Shown: positions 35,525 to 43,913, counted from the first letter of the stretch. The stretch is DNA of 64,000 nt from Microbacterium aurum (GCF_016907815.1 NZ_JAFBCQ010000001.1:1302001-1366000), one strand, 5' to 3'. The notes: generated by a model not told the origin, from the letters alone. Numbers and translations: made by a program.

Positions 35525-36571
35525 ATGACGACTCGCGCGCTCATCGACCTCCTCGGCATCGACCGGCCGATCGTGCTCGGCCCGTTCGGCGGCCTGTCCT
35601 CGGTGGCGTTGACCGCCGCCGTCAGCAGCGCCGGCGGACTCGGCTCGTACGGGCTGTACGGCTACGACGGCGCCCGCATCCGCGAGACGGTCGCGAGCCT
35701 GCGCGCGGCGACCGACCGTCCCTTCGCCGTCAACCTGTGGCTGCCGACCGGTGACGAGGTGACCCCCGACGCGGTGGATCTCCGGCCGCTGAGCGCGGCG
35801 CTCGCGCCGGTGTTCGCCGAGGTCGGCGCCGAGGTGCCCGAGCCCCCGGAGCGTTTCCTCCCCGAGATCGCCGAGCAGCTGGACGCCGTACTGGACGGGC
35901 GGCCCGCCGCGCTCAGTCTCGTCTACGGGGTGCCTTCGCCGGACCTCGTCGATGCGGCACGACGGCGGGGTATCGCCGTCATCGGCACAGCCACGACCGT
36001 CGCGGAAGCGCGTGCGCTGGCGGATGCCGGCGTGGACGCCGTCGTCGCCACGGGTGCGGAGGCGGCGGGGCACCGCGTCAGTTTCCTCCAGCCGGCCGAG
36101 CGGTCGCTCGTCGGCACCTTCGCCCTCGTGCCCCAGGTCGTCGACGCCGTCGACGTGCCGGTGATCGCGGCGGGCGGCATCGCCGACCGCCGGGGCGTCG
36201 CCGCCGCGTTCGCGCTCGGCGCGGCGGGAGTCCAGGTCGGGACGGCGTTCCTGCGGACCCGTCAGTCGGCGGTCACCGCCGGTCACCGGTCCGCGATCGC
36301 CGCCGCGGCGGACGACACGACGGTGCTGACGCGGGCGATGAGCGGACGGCTGGCCCGCGGCATCCCGAACCGGGCGATGGACCTGCTGGAGGCGGCGCCC
36401 ATCCTGCCGTTTCCGGCGCAGAACTGGCTGACCGGTCGGTTCCGGACTCCGGCGGCCGCCCAGGGACGCAGCGATCTCGTCAGCCAGTGGGCCGGGCAGG
36501 CCGCGGCGCTGGCGCGCCACGACGACGCCGCCGACGTGTTCGCGGAGCTGGCGGCGGGTCTGCCGCGCTGA
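35525..36571 (+). CDS. Nitronate monooxygenase family flavoprotein
   Basis: A 348-residue FMN-dependent TIM-barrel enzyme. The flavin-binding segments VVATGAEAAGHRVSFL near 177 and VIAAGGIADRRGVAAAFALG near 215, followed by GVQVGTAFLRT, match the 2-nitropropane dioxygenase family, though the usual GGH is AGH here. It would oxidise propionate-3-nitronate or alkyl nitronates; some members are enoyl reductases instead. Monocistronic and leaderless. Confidence 0.88.
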   Translation: MTTRALIDLLGIDRPIVLGPFGGLSSVALTAAVSSAGGLGSYGLYGYDGARIRETVASLRAATDRPFAVNLWLPTGDEVTPDAVDLRPLSAALAPVFAEVGAEVPEPPERFLPEIAEQLDAVLDGRPAALSLVYGVPSPDLVDAARRRGIAVIGTATTVAEARALADAGVDAVVATGAEAAGHRVSFLQPAERSLVGTFALVPQVVDAVDVPVIAAGGIADRRGVAAAFALGAAGVQVGTAFLRTRQSAVTAGHRSAIAAAADDTTVLTRAMSGRLARGIPNRAMDLLEAAPILPFPAQNWLTGRFRTPAAAQGRSDLVSQWAGQAAALARHDDAADVFAELAAGLPR

Positions 36572-36606
36572 GCGGGAATCGTCACGCGGCGCGGGCGGGT
36601 CGGCAC

Positions 36607-36666
36607 GTCAGATAGCGCGGCGTCGTCGCGCGGTGCGTCAGGTAGCGCGGCGTCGTCACGCGGCGC
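36607..36666. repeat. Two tandem 30-bp repeats between convergent genes
   Basis: Units 36607-36636 and 36637-36666 share 27 of 30 bases and are built on GTCAGRTAGCGCGGCGTCGT. A partial third lies at 36667-36680, running into the acylphosphatase stop. No protein-coding sense; function unknown. Confidence 0.75.
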
Positions 36667-36675
36667 GGCACGTCG

Positions 36676-36951
36676 TCAGCCGTCGCGGCGCACCTCGAAC
36701 CCGGTCGAGCCGGTGGGGGCGATGTCGGTCACCCGGCAGGACTGCACCCAGCCACCGCGGGGCCCGCGCCCGGCCCAGTCCACGACCGCCTGCACGGCGG
36801 CATCCGTCCCCTCCACTTCCGCTTCGACGCTGCCGTCGGGGCGGTTGCGGACCCACCCGGAGGCGCCCGTGCGCTGCGCGATCGCCTGCATGGTGTAGCG
36901 GAAGCCGACGCCCTGCACCTCTCCCGTGACTGCGATGTGCACACGCTTCAT
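36676..36951 (-). CDS. acyP: Acylphosphatase
   Basis: A 91-residue acylphosphatase hydrolysing acyl phosphates. The active-site loop GEVQGVGFRYTM gives the phosphate-binding arginine (R18) and SGWVRNRPDGSVE gives the catalytic asparagine. Full length for the family. ATG at 36951 is preceded on the minus strand by GGAGGG, which is also exactly a six-base gap after CAGGAT (36958-36963), so either leadered or leaderless initiation is possible. Confidence 0.95.
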   Translation of the reverse strand: MKRVHIAVTGEVQGVGFRYTMQAIAQRTGASGWVRNRPDGSVEAEVEGTDAAVQAVVDWAGRGPRGGWVQSCRVTDIAPTGSTGFEVRRDG

Positions 36952-36996
36952 CCCTCCATCCTGTCGCTGTCGCGCCGAAGATGACAGGATGCCGTC

Positions 36997-37335
36997 ATGG
37001 GCACGATCGACGACTACCTCGCGGGCCTCGACCCGGCCGACGCGGCCATCATCGCCCACACGTACGACATCGCCCGTGAGGTCGCGCCCGATGCCGAGCA
37101 GGGGCTCGGCTACGGCATGCCCGCTCTCGTCTACCGCGGCAAGTCCCTGCTGTCGGTGATGCGCGCGAAGAAGCACTTCGGCGTGTATCCGTTCAGTCCC
37201 GCCGCGATCAACGACATCCGAGAGCTCCTCGAGGACGTCGACCACGCGAAGGGCACGATTCGCTTCACCGAGCCGCTGCCCGACGACACCGTGCGCGCGC
37301 TGGTCGCCGCCCGCAAGGCGCAGATCGACGCGTGA
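36997..37335 (+). CDS. DUF1801 family protein
   Basis: A 112-residue small alpha/beta protein of the DUF1801 (YdhG/iron-chaperone-like) family: MGTIDDYLAGLDPADAAII, LGYGMPALVYRGKSLLSV, KHFGVYPFSPAAI and TIRFTEPLPDDTVRALV are characteristic. Biochemical role undefined. CAGGAT at 36985-36990 ends six bases before the ATG (leaderless); divergent from acyP with 45 bp between. Confidence 0.85.
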   Translation: MGTIDDYLAGLDPADAAIIAHTYDIAREVAPDAEQGLGYGMPALVYRGKSLLSVMRAKKHFGVYPFSPAAINDIRELLEDVDHAKGTIRFTEPLPDDTVRALVAARKAQIDA

Positions 37336-37342
37336 GGGGTGG

Positions 37343-38068
37343 TCATGCCGGCCAGACGAGGCTCACCGCGATGGCGATCATGACGACGGCGATGACGCCG
37401 TCGAGGATCCGCCACGCCCGCGGCGTCGCCAGCCAGCGCCCGAGGTAGCGGGCGCCGAGCGCGAGGGCGAAGAACCAGACGACGGATGCCGTGGCGGCCC
37501 CGGCCGCGAACCACCACCGGTCGGCGCCGTGCGTGCTCGCGACCGAACCCAGCAGGAACACCGTGTCGAGGTAGACGTGCGGGTTCAGCCAGGTCAGAGC
37601 GAGGCACGTCGCGAGCACCGGCAGTAGCCGCGCGGGTGCGGCAGTGGCGACGGCGGCCCCGGCATCCGGCGAGACGGGACATTCGTGACGAGACGGCGCG
37701 TCACGCTGGCCGTCTCGTCGCGGATGTGCCGTCTCGCGAGCGGTGGCGACCGGGGTGGCACCGTCGACCACCAGCGCCTCGCCCGACCCGCGCAGCGCGC
37801 GACGCGCGGCGAGCACGCCGTAGCAGAGGAGGAACGCGAAGCCGGCCCACCGCACCGCCGTCACGAGCCAGGGGGCGCTGTGCAGCACGAACCCGAGGCC
37901 CGAGACCCCGAGTGCGATCAGCGCCGCGTCGGAGACGGCGCAGACCGCGCCGACCGCGAGAGCGTACTCGCGGCGAATGCCCTGGCGCAGGACGAACAGA
38001 TTCTGCGCTCCGATCGCGACGATGAGCGACAGGCCGAGGCCGAAGCCGGCGAGGAGAGCGGTGGTCAC
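37343..38068 (-). CDS. lysE: LysE/ArgO-family basic amino acid exporter
   Basis: A 241-residue exporter with six helices; GLGLSLIVAIGAQNLFVLRQG at the N-terminus and LTWLNPHVYLDTVFLLG near 165 are diagnostic. Exports lysine and/or arginine. Divergent from a LysG/ArgP-type activator encoded at 38138, the classical pairing. The cytoplasmic loop (about residues 105-145) is longer than usual because a palindromic DNA element at 37669-37737 is read in frame. GTG start with TAGCGT six bases upstream. Confidence 0.93.
   Translation of the reverse strand: MTTALLAGFGLGLSLIVAIGAQNLFVLRQGIRREYALAVGAVCAVSDAALIALGVSGLGFVLHSAPWLVTAVRWAGFAFLLCYGVLAARRALRGSGEALVVDGATPVATARETAHPRRDGQRDAPSRHECPVSPDAGAAVATAAPARLLPVLATCLALTWLNPHVYLDTVFLLGSVASTHGADRWWFAAGAATASVVWFFALALGARYLGRWLATPRAWRILDGVIAVVMIAIAVSLVWPA
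37669..37737. repeat. 69-bp imperfect palindrome inserted in lysE
   Basis: Arms 37669-37696 and 37710-37737 match at 25 of 28 positions (each arm starts and ends with GAGACGG-type sequence), with a 13-base loop. It is transcribed inside lysE and translated as about residues 111-134 without breaking the frame. Confidence 0.9.
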
Positions 38069-38074
38069 ACGTCG

Positions 38075-38131
38075 ACGCTAGGGGCGTCAGTCAGCGATAG
38101 TCCAGTTCAGAATTCTGCACCTGATTAAGCT
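38075..38131. promoter_or_regulatory. Divergent lysE/lysG control region
   Basis: Minus-strand TAGCGT (38075-38080) lies six bases before the lysE GTG; plus-strand TAAGCT (38126-38131) lies six bases before the lysG ATG. Between them is the perfect palindrome CAGAATTCTG (38108-38117), a candidate LysR-type site. Both genes therefore look leaderless with a shared operator. Confidence 0.6.
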
Positions 38132-38137
38132 CAGCTT

Positions 38138-39040
38138 ATGACGCGGATCGCTCCCGAACTTGCCCTCACCCTGGCCGCCGTCGTCGACGAGGGGACGCTG
38201 GATGCCGCCGCCGCACGGCTGCACATCACGCCCTCCGCGGTCAGCCAGCGGATCCGTGCGCTGGAGGAGCAGCTCGGCCGCGTGCTGCTGATCCGCTCGA
38301 AGCCGGTGCGTCCGACCGAGGCCGCGCATCCCGTCATCCGGTTCGCCCGCGAGGTGGCCCTGCTGGAACACGACGCGACGGCGGCGCTGGGGATCGAGCG
38401 GGAACGGGTGAGCATGCCGCTGGCCGTCAACGCCGACTCGCTCGCCACCTGGTTCCTCGCACCGCTCGCGCGGCTTGCGACGCGGCATCCGGTCGTGTTC
38501 GATCTGCACCGCGACGACCAGGACTTCACCGCCGGCCTGCTGGAATCGGGCACGGTGATGGGCGCGGTCACCTCACGCGCGCAGCCCGTGGCCGGATGCC
38601 GGGTCAGCGCGCTCGGGACGCTCGTCTACGAGGCCGTCGCCACCCCGGCGTTCGCCGCCGCGTGGTTCGGCGGAGCGGGAAGCGGCACCGTGGAACCGGA
38701 TGCCGCGGCCCTCGCCGCCGCTCCCGTCATCGACTTCGACCGGCGCGACGACCTGCAGTCGCGCTGGCTCGTCGCCCGGGGCGCCCCACCCGAGGCGCCG
38801 CCGCGACATCGCGTCCCGGCATCCCACGACTTCGCCGAGGCCACCCGGCACGGACTCGGCTGGGCGCTGCTGCCGCGGCTGCAGTCGCAGGCGGCCCTCG
38901 AGGCGGGGGAGCTCATCCGGCTCGGCGGCCCGCCGGTGCCGGTGCCGCTGTACTGGCAGCAGTGGAAGCTCCGCTCCGACCTGCTCGACGCCGTCGCCGA
39001 CGAGATCGTCGCCGAGGGGCGTCGGGTGCTGGAGCACTGA
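38138..39040 (+). CDS. lysG: LysR-family activator of lysE (LysG/ArgP type)
   Basis: A 300-residue LysR regulator: N-terminal winged helix (TLDAAAARLHITPSAVSQRI at about 22-41) and a C-terminal effector domain with NADSLATWFLAPL near 98, as in ArgP/LysG. It is expected to bind Lys or Arg and activate the divergent exporter gene. Leaderless ATG. Confidence 0.92.
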   Translation: MTRIAPELALTLAAVVDEGTLDAAAARLHITPSAVSQRIRALEEQLGRVLLIRSKPVRPTEAAHPVIRFAREVALLEHDATAALGIERERVSMPLAVNADSLATWFLAPLARLATRHPVVFDLHRDDQDFTAGLLESGTVMGAVTSRAQPVAGCRVSALGTLVYEAVATPAFAAAWFGGAGSGTVEPDAAALAAAPVIDFDRRDDLQSRWLVARGAPPEAPPRHRVPASHDFAEATRHGLGWALLPRLQSQAALEAGELIRLGGPPVPVPLYWQQWKLRSDLLDAVADEIVAEGRRVLEH

Positions 39041-39076
39041 TCGCGGCCCGCGTCGGCTGGCGAGACGCGCGGTCGG

Positions 39077-40126
39077 TCAGCTTTCGCCGACCGCGAGCAC
39101 GATCTTGCCGCGGGTGTGGCCCTTCTCCAGTTCGCGGTGCGCGGCGGCGGCTTCGCTGAGATCGAAGACCCGGTCGACGAACACCCGGATGGCGCCGGAG
39201 TCGAGAAGTCGCGCGAGGGTGGCGAGCACGCTGCCGTCGGGCACGACCTTGTACGAGGTCGCCCGCACACCGGCGGCGGCCGCCTCCTCGGCGTAGTCCG
39301 GCCAGCCGCCCGTCGGCACGAGGATGTAGAGACCGCCGGGGCGGAGGACCTCGAGGGAGCGCGTCCCGGTGTCGTCGTGCACGTTGCCGACGAGGTCGAT
39401 CACGACGTCGACCTCGCCCACGACGTCCTCGAACCGGGTCGTGGCGTAGTCGATGACGACAGAGGCGCCGAGCTCGCGCAGCCACGGCAGGTTGCCCGCG
39501 GACCCCGTCGCCGTCACGTGCGCGCCGAAGTAGGCGGCCAGCTGCACGGCGAAGTGGCCGACGCCGCCGGACCCGGCGTGGATCAGCATCCGCTGTCCTT
39601 CGTGCGCGTGCGCGGTCTCGACGACGAGGCCCCACGCCGTGAGCGCCGCGAGCGGCACCCCGGCGGCTTCGACGTGCGACAGCGATGCCGGTTTGCGCGC
39701 CACCGACAGGCTCGGGACGACGGCATACTCCGCGTACGTCCCGCCGGAGCGCGGGAAGGGCACCATGCCGAAGACCTCTGTGCCCGGCGCCAGCGGGTGC
39801 GACTCATAGGGAGCCGTCACGACGACGCCGCTGAAATCGAACCCGAGAGTGCTGGGGAAGCGGTCGATCGCACTCGAGACGCCGCGCCCGCCGCGCGTCT
39901 TCGCATCGATGGGGTTGATGCCTGCCGCCACGACGCGCACGAGCAACTCGCTGAGCACGGGCGCGGGGACCGGAACCGTCGCCTCGCGCAGCACGTCGGG
40001 GGCGCCGGCGTCGTCGAACACGACGGCGCGCATCTCGGCGGGCGGTGCGGCGACGGCGCGTCGCGCGGCATCCTCGCGGGTGCTGGCGTGCAGCGCCCCG
40101 AATCGGGGGAATCGATGAGCGGCCAT
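39077..40126 (-). CDS. Zinc-independent quinone oxidoreductase-like (MDR superfamily)
   Basis: A 349-residue medium-chain dehydrogenase/reductase. An N-terminal GroES-like domain starts at MRAVVFDDAGAPDVLREATV (residue 32), then the Rossmann motif HAGSGGVGHFAVQLAAYFGA near 165. Catalytic zinc ligands are absent, so an NADPH:quinone oxidoreductase or enone reductase is expected. ATG at 40126 is chosen because GGAAGGGG lies about five bases upstream; an internal ATG at 40033 begins the conserved domain and is an alternative. Confidence 0.88.
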   Translation of the reverse strand: MAAHRFPRFGALHASTREDAARRAVAAPPAEMRAVVFDDAGAPDVLREATVPVPAPVLSELLVRVVAAGINPIDAKTRGGRGVSSAIDRFPSTLGFDFSGVVVTAPYESHPLAPGTEVFGMVPFPRSGGTYAEYAVVPSLSVARKPASLSHVEAAGVPLAALTAWGLVVETAHAHEGQRMLIHAGSGGVGHFAVQLAAYFGAHVTATGSAGNLPWLRELGASVVIDYATTRFEDVVGEVDVVIDLVGNVHDDTGTRSLEVLRPGGLYILVPTGGWPDYAEEAAAAGVRATSYKVVPDGSVLATLARLLDSGAIRVFVDRVFDLSEAAAAHRELEKGHTRGKIVLAVGES

Positions 40127-40208
40127 GGTCGCCCCTTCCGCGTGGCTGTCGGCGTCGGCAGCGGTGATCGCTGTGCCACCAGTCAACCGCGGGAATGTCT
40201 CGGTCGTG

Positions 40209-40433
40209 TTACGACGCGGTCACTGAGTCGGAAACCCCGCGGGCGGCGCCCCGTCCGGCGCGCGCGTCGACGGCGGCCGGCGCGAGGATCTGCTGCGTCA
40301 CCATGATCGCCGCGCCCAGGACGCCGGCCGTGGCACCCGCCCGGGACTGCACGATTGCAAGATGCTGGGTCGCCAGCGGGATGGAGCGGCGATAGACGAT
40401 CTCGCGCACCCCCGCCAGCAGGTGCTCACCGGC
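40209..40433 (-). pseudogene. Remnant of a ROK-family regulator/kinase (C-terminus only)
   Basis: About 75 codons on the minus strand read GEHLLAGVREIVYRRSIPLA and later GVLGAAIMVTQQILAPAAVD, which is the C-terminal helix-strand end of ROK proteins. Upstream of about 40433 the homology stops abruptly with no start codon, HTH or kinase motif, so the 5' part (roughly 300 residues) is gone. The stop codon at 40209 is intact. Confidence 0.7.
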
Positions 40434-40549
40434 ACAGCGGTTCGTGCGCTCGCTGCTGTGGCCGGCGCCGCAGGCGTCCTTCGACGCCGCGTTCAGCCAC
40501 CAGGAGTCGTGAGGGCGGAGCGGATGCCGCGGCGCGGACTGCGCGGCGG

Positions 40550-41008
40550 TCAGTCCGGGACGACGCCCGAGGTCAGGGCGTGGAGCAGCCGGGTGAGGCT
40601 GTGGATCTCCTCGACCGGCCAGTCCTCGAGCGCATCGACGAGGGTGCGCTCCTGCGGCGCACGCGCCGCGGCGAGGCGCTCGATACCGTGCGCGGTGGGG
40701 AAGAGGATGCTCGCGCGGCCGTCGGAGGGGTCGGGCTCGCGACGGATGAGACCGAGCTGCTCGAGCTCGCGCACGGTGCGACTCAGCTGGCCCTTGTCCA
40801 CGACGAGCGCGTCGGCCAGCGCGGACTGCGAGATGCGCTCGCGGCGCACGATCGTCGTGAACACCTTGTAGGCGCCGGGCATCATCCCAGGGCTCACGCG
40901 CTCGGCGTTCTCCGAGAGGATGCGCCGCATCTGACTGATCAGCGCACTGAACTCGCCCTCGAGGGCGCGCACCGCCTGGGTGCGCGCCTCTCGAGTGTCC
41001 TCGGTCAT
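40550..41008 (-). CDS. MarR-family transcriptional regulator
   Basis: A 152-residue winged-helix dimer: ISQSALADALVVDKGQLSRT (about 72-91) is the DNA-recognition region and DPSDGRASILFPT the wing. It is the second gene after the MFS pump, 10 bp away on the same strand, so it most likely represses the pump operon through the GTTGA-N6-TCAAC sites at 42797-42857. ATG 41008 chosen; an in-frame start at 41056 would overlap the pump gene. Confidence 0.9.
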   Translation of the reverse strand: MTEDTREARTQAVRALEGEFSALISQMRRILSENAERVSPGMMPGAYKVFTTIVRRERISQSALADALVVDKGQLSRTVRELEQLGLIRREPDPSDGRASILFPTAHGIERLAAARAPQERTLVDALEDWPVEEIHSLTRLLHALTSGVVPD

Positions 41009-41018
41009 CGTCCCGGCC

Positions 41019-42746
41019 TCAGCGGGCGTCGGCGTCGTCGGCGCGCGCACCGGCATCCGCCCCGCTCATCGTGCGCACCGAGCCGGTCGCCGTTAAGGTT
41101 CCCATGGCCTCGGGGACCGAGACCGTCGCGAGATCGGCTTCGCTCGCCTGCATCCGCTCGGTCGTGGTCATCGTCGTCAGCGACTTGTTCGGCAGGAACA
41201 CGATCGCGATGAGCGAGATCACCGCGAACGGCACGGCGATGAGGAACGAGTGCGAGATGCCGCTGCCGTAGATGTCCTCGAACACGACGCGCAGCGCCTC
41301 GGGCATCGCGGACACCTTGGGCAGCGACCCGGACTGCAGCTGCTCGCCCCAGTACTGGGCCTTGTCGCCGAGGCTCATGAGGGCCGCGGTGATGTCGTCC
41401 TTCCGTTCGGCGACGAGGTCGATCACCTTCGCCGAGAGGGCGGCGCCCATGACGGAGACGCCGATGGTGCCGCCGAGGCTGCGGAAGAACGTGACGCCCG
41501 AGCTCGCGACGCCGATCTCCTCCGGGCGGGTCGTGTTCTGCACGACCAGCACGAGGTTCTGCATCGTCATGCCGACGCCGGCGCCGAGCAGGAACATGTA
41601 GACCGACACGAGGAAGAAGTCGGTGTCGTAGTGGATCGTCGACAGCAGGTACGAGCCCGCGACGAGCAGGATCGAACCCACGATGAGGTACGGCTTCCAT
41701 TTGCCGTATTTCGTCACGAGCGCGCCGACGCCGATCGAGCTCAGCAGCAGACCGCCGATCATCGGGATGGTCATGAGGCCGGCCTCGGTGGGGGTCGCGC
41801 CGCGCGCGAGCTGCATGTACTGGCTGAGGAAGACCGACGCGCCGAACATCGCGATGCCGGTCGCGATCGAGGCGATGACCGACAGCGTGAAGGTGCTGTT
41901 GCGGAAGAGCGTCGGCGGGATGAGCGGCTCCTTGGAGCGCAGCTCGACGATGACGAACAGGATCGCGGCGATGAGCGCGCCGCCGACCATGAGGACGGTG
42001 TTCAGGCTCCACCAGTCGTTGTTGGCGAGGTCGGACCAGTCGCCCGTCGTCGCCGTGCCGGCGTTCGTGACCCAGATGAGCAGCAGCGAGACGGCGGCCG
42101 ACAGCAGCACGATGCCGACGTAGTCGATGCTGGTCTTCTTCTTCGGCCGTGCGGGTACGTGCAGGGTCGCCTGCACGAGGATGAGCGCCACGATCGCGAC
42201 GGGGAGGGCGACGAAGAAGTTCCAGCGCCAGCCCCACGCGTCGGTGATGACACCGCCCAGCAGTGGACCGCCGATCGTCGCGACGGCCATGATGGCGCCG
42301 AACAGGCCCATGTAGCGGCCCCGCTCGCGCGGGCTGATGATGTCGGCCATGAGCACCTGGCTGAGGGCTGCGAGGCCACCCGCGCCGATGCCCTGCACCG
42401 CGCGGAACGCGATGAGCATCTCGGGGTTCGTCGAGAAGCCCGCCGCCGCGGTCGCGAGCACGAAGATCACGATCGCGAGCTGGTAGAGCACCTTGCGGTT
42501 GGTGAGGTCGGCGAGCTTTCCCCAGATGGGTGTGGAGATCGCGGTCGTCAGCAGCGTCGCGGTGACGACCCAGGTGAATGCGGCCTGGTTGCCGTCGAGG
42601 TCGTGGATGATGACCGGGAGCGACGTGGAGACGACGGTCGAGGCGAGCATCGACACGAACATGCCGAGGAGCAGACCCGACAGCGCTTCGAGCACCTGTC
42701 GATGGGTCATGCGGGGCTTGGAGGGCCCGGCGAGGGAGTCAGACAT
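41019..42746 (-). CDS. MFS multidrug efflux transporter, DHA2 (14-TMS) family
   Basis: A 575-residue EmrB/QacA-type proton-drug antiporter with about fourteen helices; LDGNQAAFTWVVTATLLTTA and AISTPIWGKLADLTNRKVLYQ give motif A and neighbouring segments. A large loop near residues 440-490 precedes the last helix. First gene of an operon with a MarR repressor. The ATG at 42746 has GGGGCC upstream; the reading frame extends further but into the operators. Confidence 0.93.
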   Translation of the reverse strand: MSDSLAGPSKPRMTHRQVLEALSGLLLGMFVSMLASTVVSTSLPVIIHDLDGNQAAFTWVVTATLLTTAISTPIWGKLADLTNRKVLYQLAIVIFVLATAAAGFSTNPEMLIAFRAVQGIGAGGLAALSQVLMADIISPRERGRYMGLFGAIMAVATIGGPLLGGVITDAWGWRWNFFVALPVAIVALILVQATLHVPARPKKKTSIDYVGIVLLSAAVSLLLIWVTNAGTATTGDWSDLANNDWWSLNTVLMVGGALIAAILFVIVELRSKEPLIPPTLFRNSTFTLSVIASIATGIAMFGASVFLSQYMQLARGATPTEAGLMTIPMIGGLLLSSIGVGALVTKYGKWKPYLIVGSILLVAGSYLLSTIHYDTDFFLVSVYMFLLGAGVGMTMQNLVLVVQNTTRPEEIGVASSGVTFFRSLGGTIGVSVMGAALSAKVIDLVAERKDDITAALMSLGDKAQYWGEQLQSGSLPKVSAMPEALRVVFEDIYGSGISHSFLIAVPFAVISLIAIVFLPNKSLTTMTTTERMQASEADLATVSVPEAMGTLTATGSVRTMSGADAGARADDADAR

Positions 42747-42796
42747 AGAGGCCCCTAAAGGGGTTAGTGCGGGCTGCGGTGCCGAACGGCGAAAAG

Positions 42797-42857
42797 GTTG
42801 ACACACATCAACCGTTGAGACCGGTCAACTATAGATCAATCGTTGACCGGCGTCAAC
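42797..42857. promoter_or_regulatory. Three MarR operators, GTTGA-N6-TCAAC
   Basis: Perfect inverted repeats with identical format at 42797-42812, 42814-42829 and 42842-42857. The third covers the -35, the second touches the -10, the first lies in the early transcribed region. A fourth partial TCAA/TTGA element lies between the second and third. Very probably bound by the MarR protein of the same operon. Confidence 0.8.
42828..42856 (-). promoter_or_regulatory. Promoter of the MFS-marR operon
   Basis: Minus-strand TTGACG (42856-42851), an exact 17-bp spacer and TATAGT (42833-42828): near-consensus sigma-70-like. One MarR operator overlaps each hexamer. Confidence 0.8.
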
Positions 42858-42900
42858 TATTCCCGCATGCGAACACTCCCCCAGGGGGACAGCCGGCGGG

Positions 42901-43620
42901 TCAGTCGGCGAGTGCCAGCGCGCGGAAGGGTTCGCGAGGGGCGGATGCTGCGGCATCCCGCACCGACACCGCGCCGGGCGCGGGGGATGCGCCCGGTCCC
43001 TGGGTGCGACGCAGGGTGGTGCGGCGGTAGAGCTCATCGATCAGCTCGGTCGCGAGGCGCACGAGCTGCGTGATCTCGCGCTCGTCGCGGTCGACCCACG
43101 CGCAGCGCGGCTCGTCGCCGACGGGGACGAAGCCGTCGTGCTCCTCCCACACGACGAGCGTGCGCTCCGCGCCCAGCACGTGCTGCTGCCACCAGACCTG
43201 CCGCAGGTAGGTGCGGGGGATCGACCGCCAGGTCTTGTTGGTGGTCTTGATCTCGGCGAGGGTGATGCGGCCGTCGGCGTCGACGGCGATGCCGTCGGGG
43301 GTCGCGAGGTGCCGCTTCTCGACCACCGCGTGGAAGAGGGCGGACGAGGGGTGGATGCCGTGGGTCGCGGCGACCCACGCCGCGATCTCGGGCTCGCGGC
43401 GACGACCGTGGTCGGTATAGGCGTTGCCGGAGAAGCCGCGGCCGCCGCCCAGCTTCGCATCGGCCGCGCGCGCGATCGCGGTGTGGCTGGTCAGCTGCGC
43501 GACGTCGGTCGCGGTGATCCCTCGCGAACGGGCGCGCATCCACGCGACACGGTCCCGGGAGTCCGCGACGATGCGCCCGGCGAGGTCCGGGGCGACGCGT
43601 GCGAAGGCCTCCGGAGTCAT
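42901..43620 (-). CDS. YqaJ-type recombinase/exonuclease-like protein
   Basis: A 239-residue PD-(D/E)XK nuclease-fold protein of the YqaJ viral recombinase family: RSRGITATDVAQL near 31, GRRREPEIAAW near 73, and the catalytic GIAVDADGRITLAEIKTT near 108-125 (D, E-x-K). Phage members are 5'-3' exonucleases; the chromosomal single-copy version is not near phage genes. TAGCCT (43628-43633) ends seven bases before ATG. Disordered Pro/Ala-rich tail. Confidence 0.83.
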   Translation of the reverse strand: MTPEAFARVAPDLAGRIVADSRDRVAWMRARSRGITATDVAQLTSHTAIARAADAKLGGGRGFSGNAYTDHGRRREPEIAAWVAATHGIHPSSALFHAVVEKRHLATPDGIAVDADGRITLAEIKTTNKTWRSIPRTYLRQVWWQQHVLGAERTLVVWEEHDGFVPVGDEPRCAWVDRDEREITQLVRLATELIDELYRRTTLRRTQGPGASPAPGAVSVRDAAASAPREPFRALALAD

Positions 43621-43727
43621 GCCTTCGAGGCTAACCCTCTCCGGCGACGCGCTCGCCCCGGCACGCCGCCTCCCACCTCCTCTGCCACTCCCTCTGCCCC
43701 TCCCTCGCCCACTTCGCTCCTCCTCCT

Positions 43728-43813
43728 TCGCCGAGCGCGCCCCTTATCGCCGAGCGCGCTCGGTATTGCCCGCACATAGTGGGCGCACTCGGCGAGAACG
43801 GGCGCAGTCGGCG
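43728..43813. repeat. Left inverted/direct repeat pair flanking the AbiEi/Vsr-like gene
   Basis: 43728-43772 is a 45-bp inverted copy (40 of 45 identical) of 44930-44974. 43776-43813 is a direct, weaker copy (32 of 38) of 44936-44973. Together they can fold into a hairpin. A C/T-rich tract (about 43655-43727) precedes them. Confidence 0.8.
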
Positions 43814-43913
43814 CGCCCGCGTCGCCTCCTCCCCAGTCGAGGATTTCGGCGAAGTGTCCACAGATGGGGGCTGCCGCGACCCGCGGCGGGCGCCACGCGA
43901 GGACGCTCGGACG

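Noticed and set aside
42901..43620. Prophage remnant suggested by a YqaJ-type gene
   Set aside because: No integrase, terminase, capsid or attachment sites nearby; the protein is a common chromosomal single gene in this group by family knowledge.
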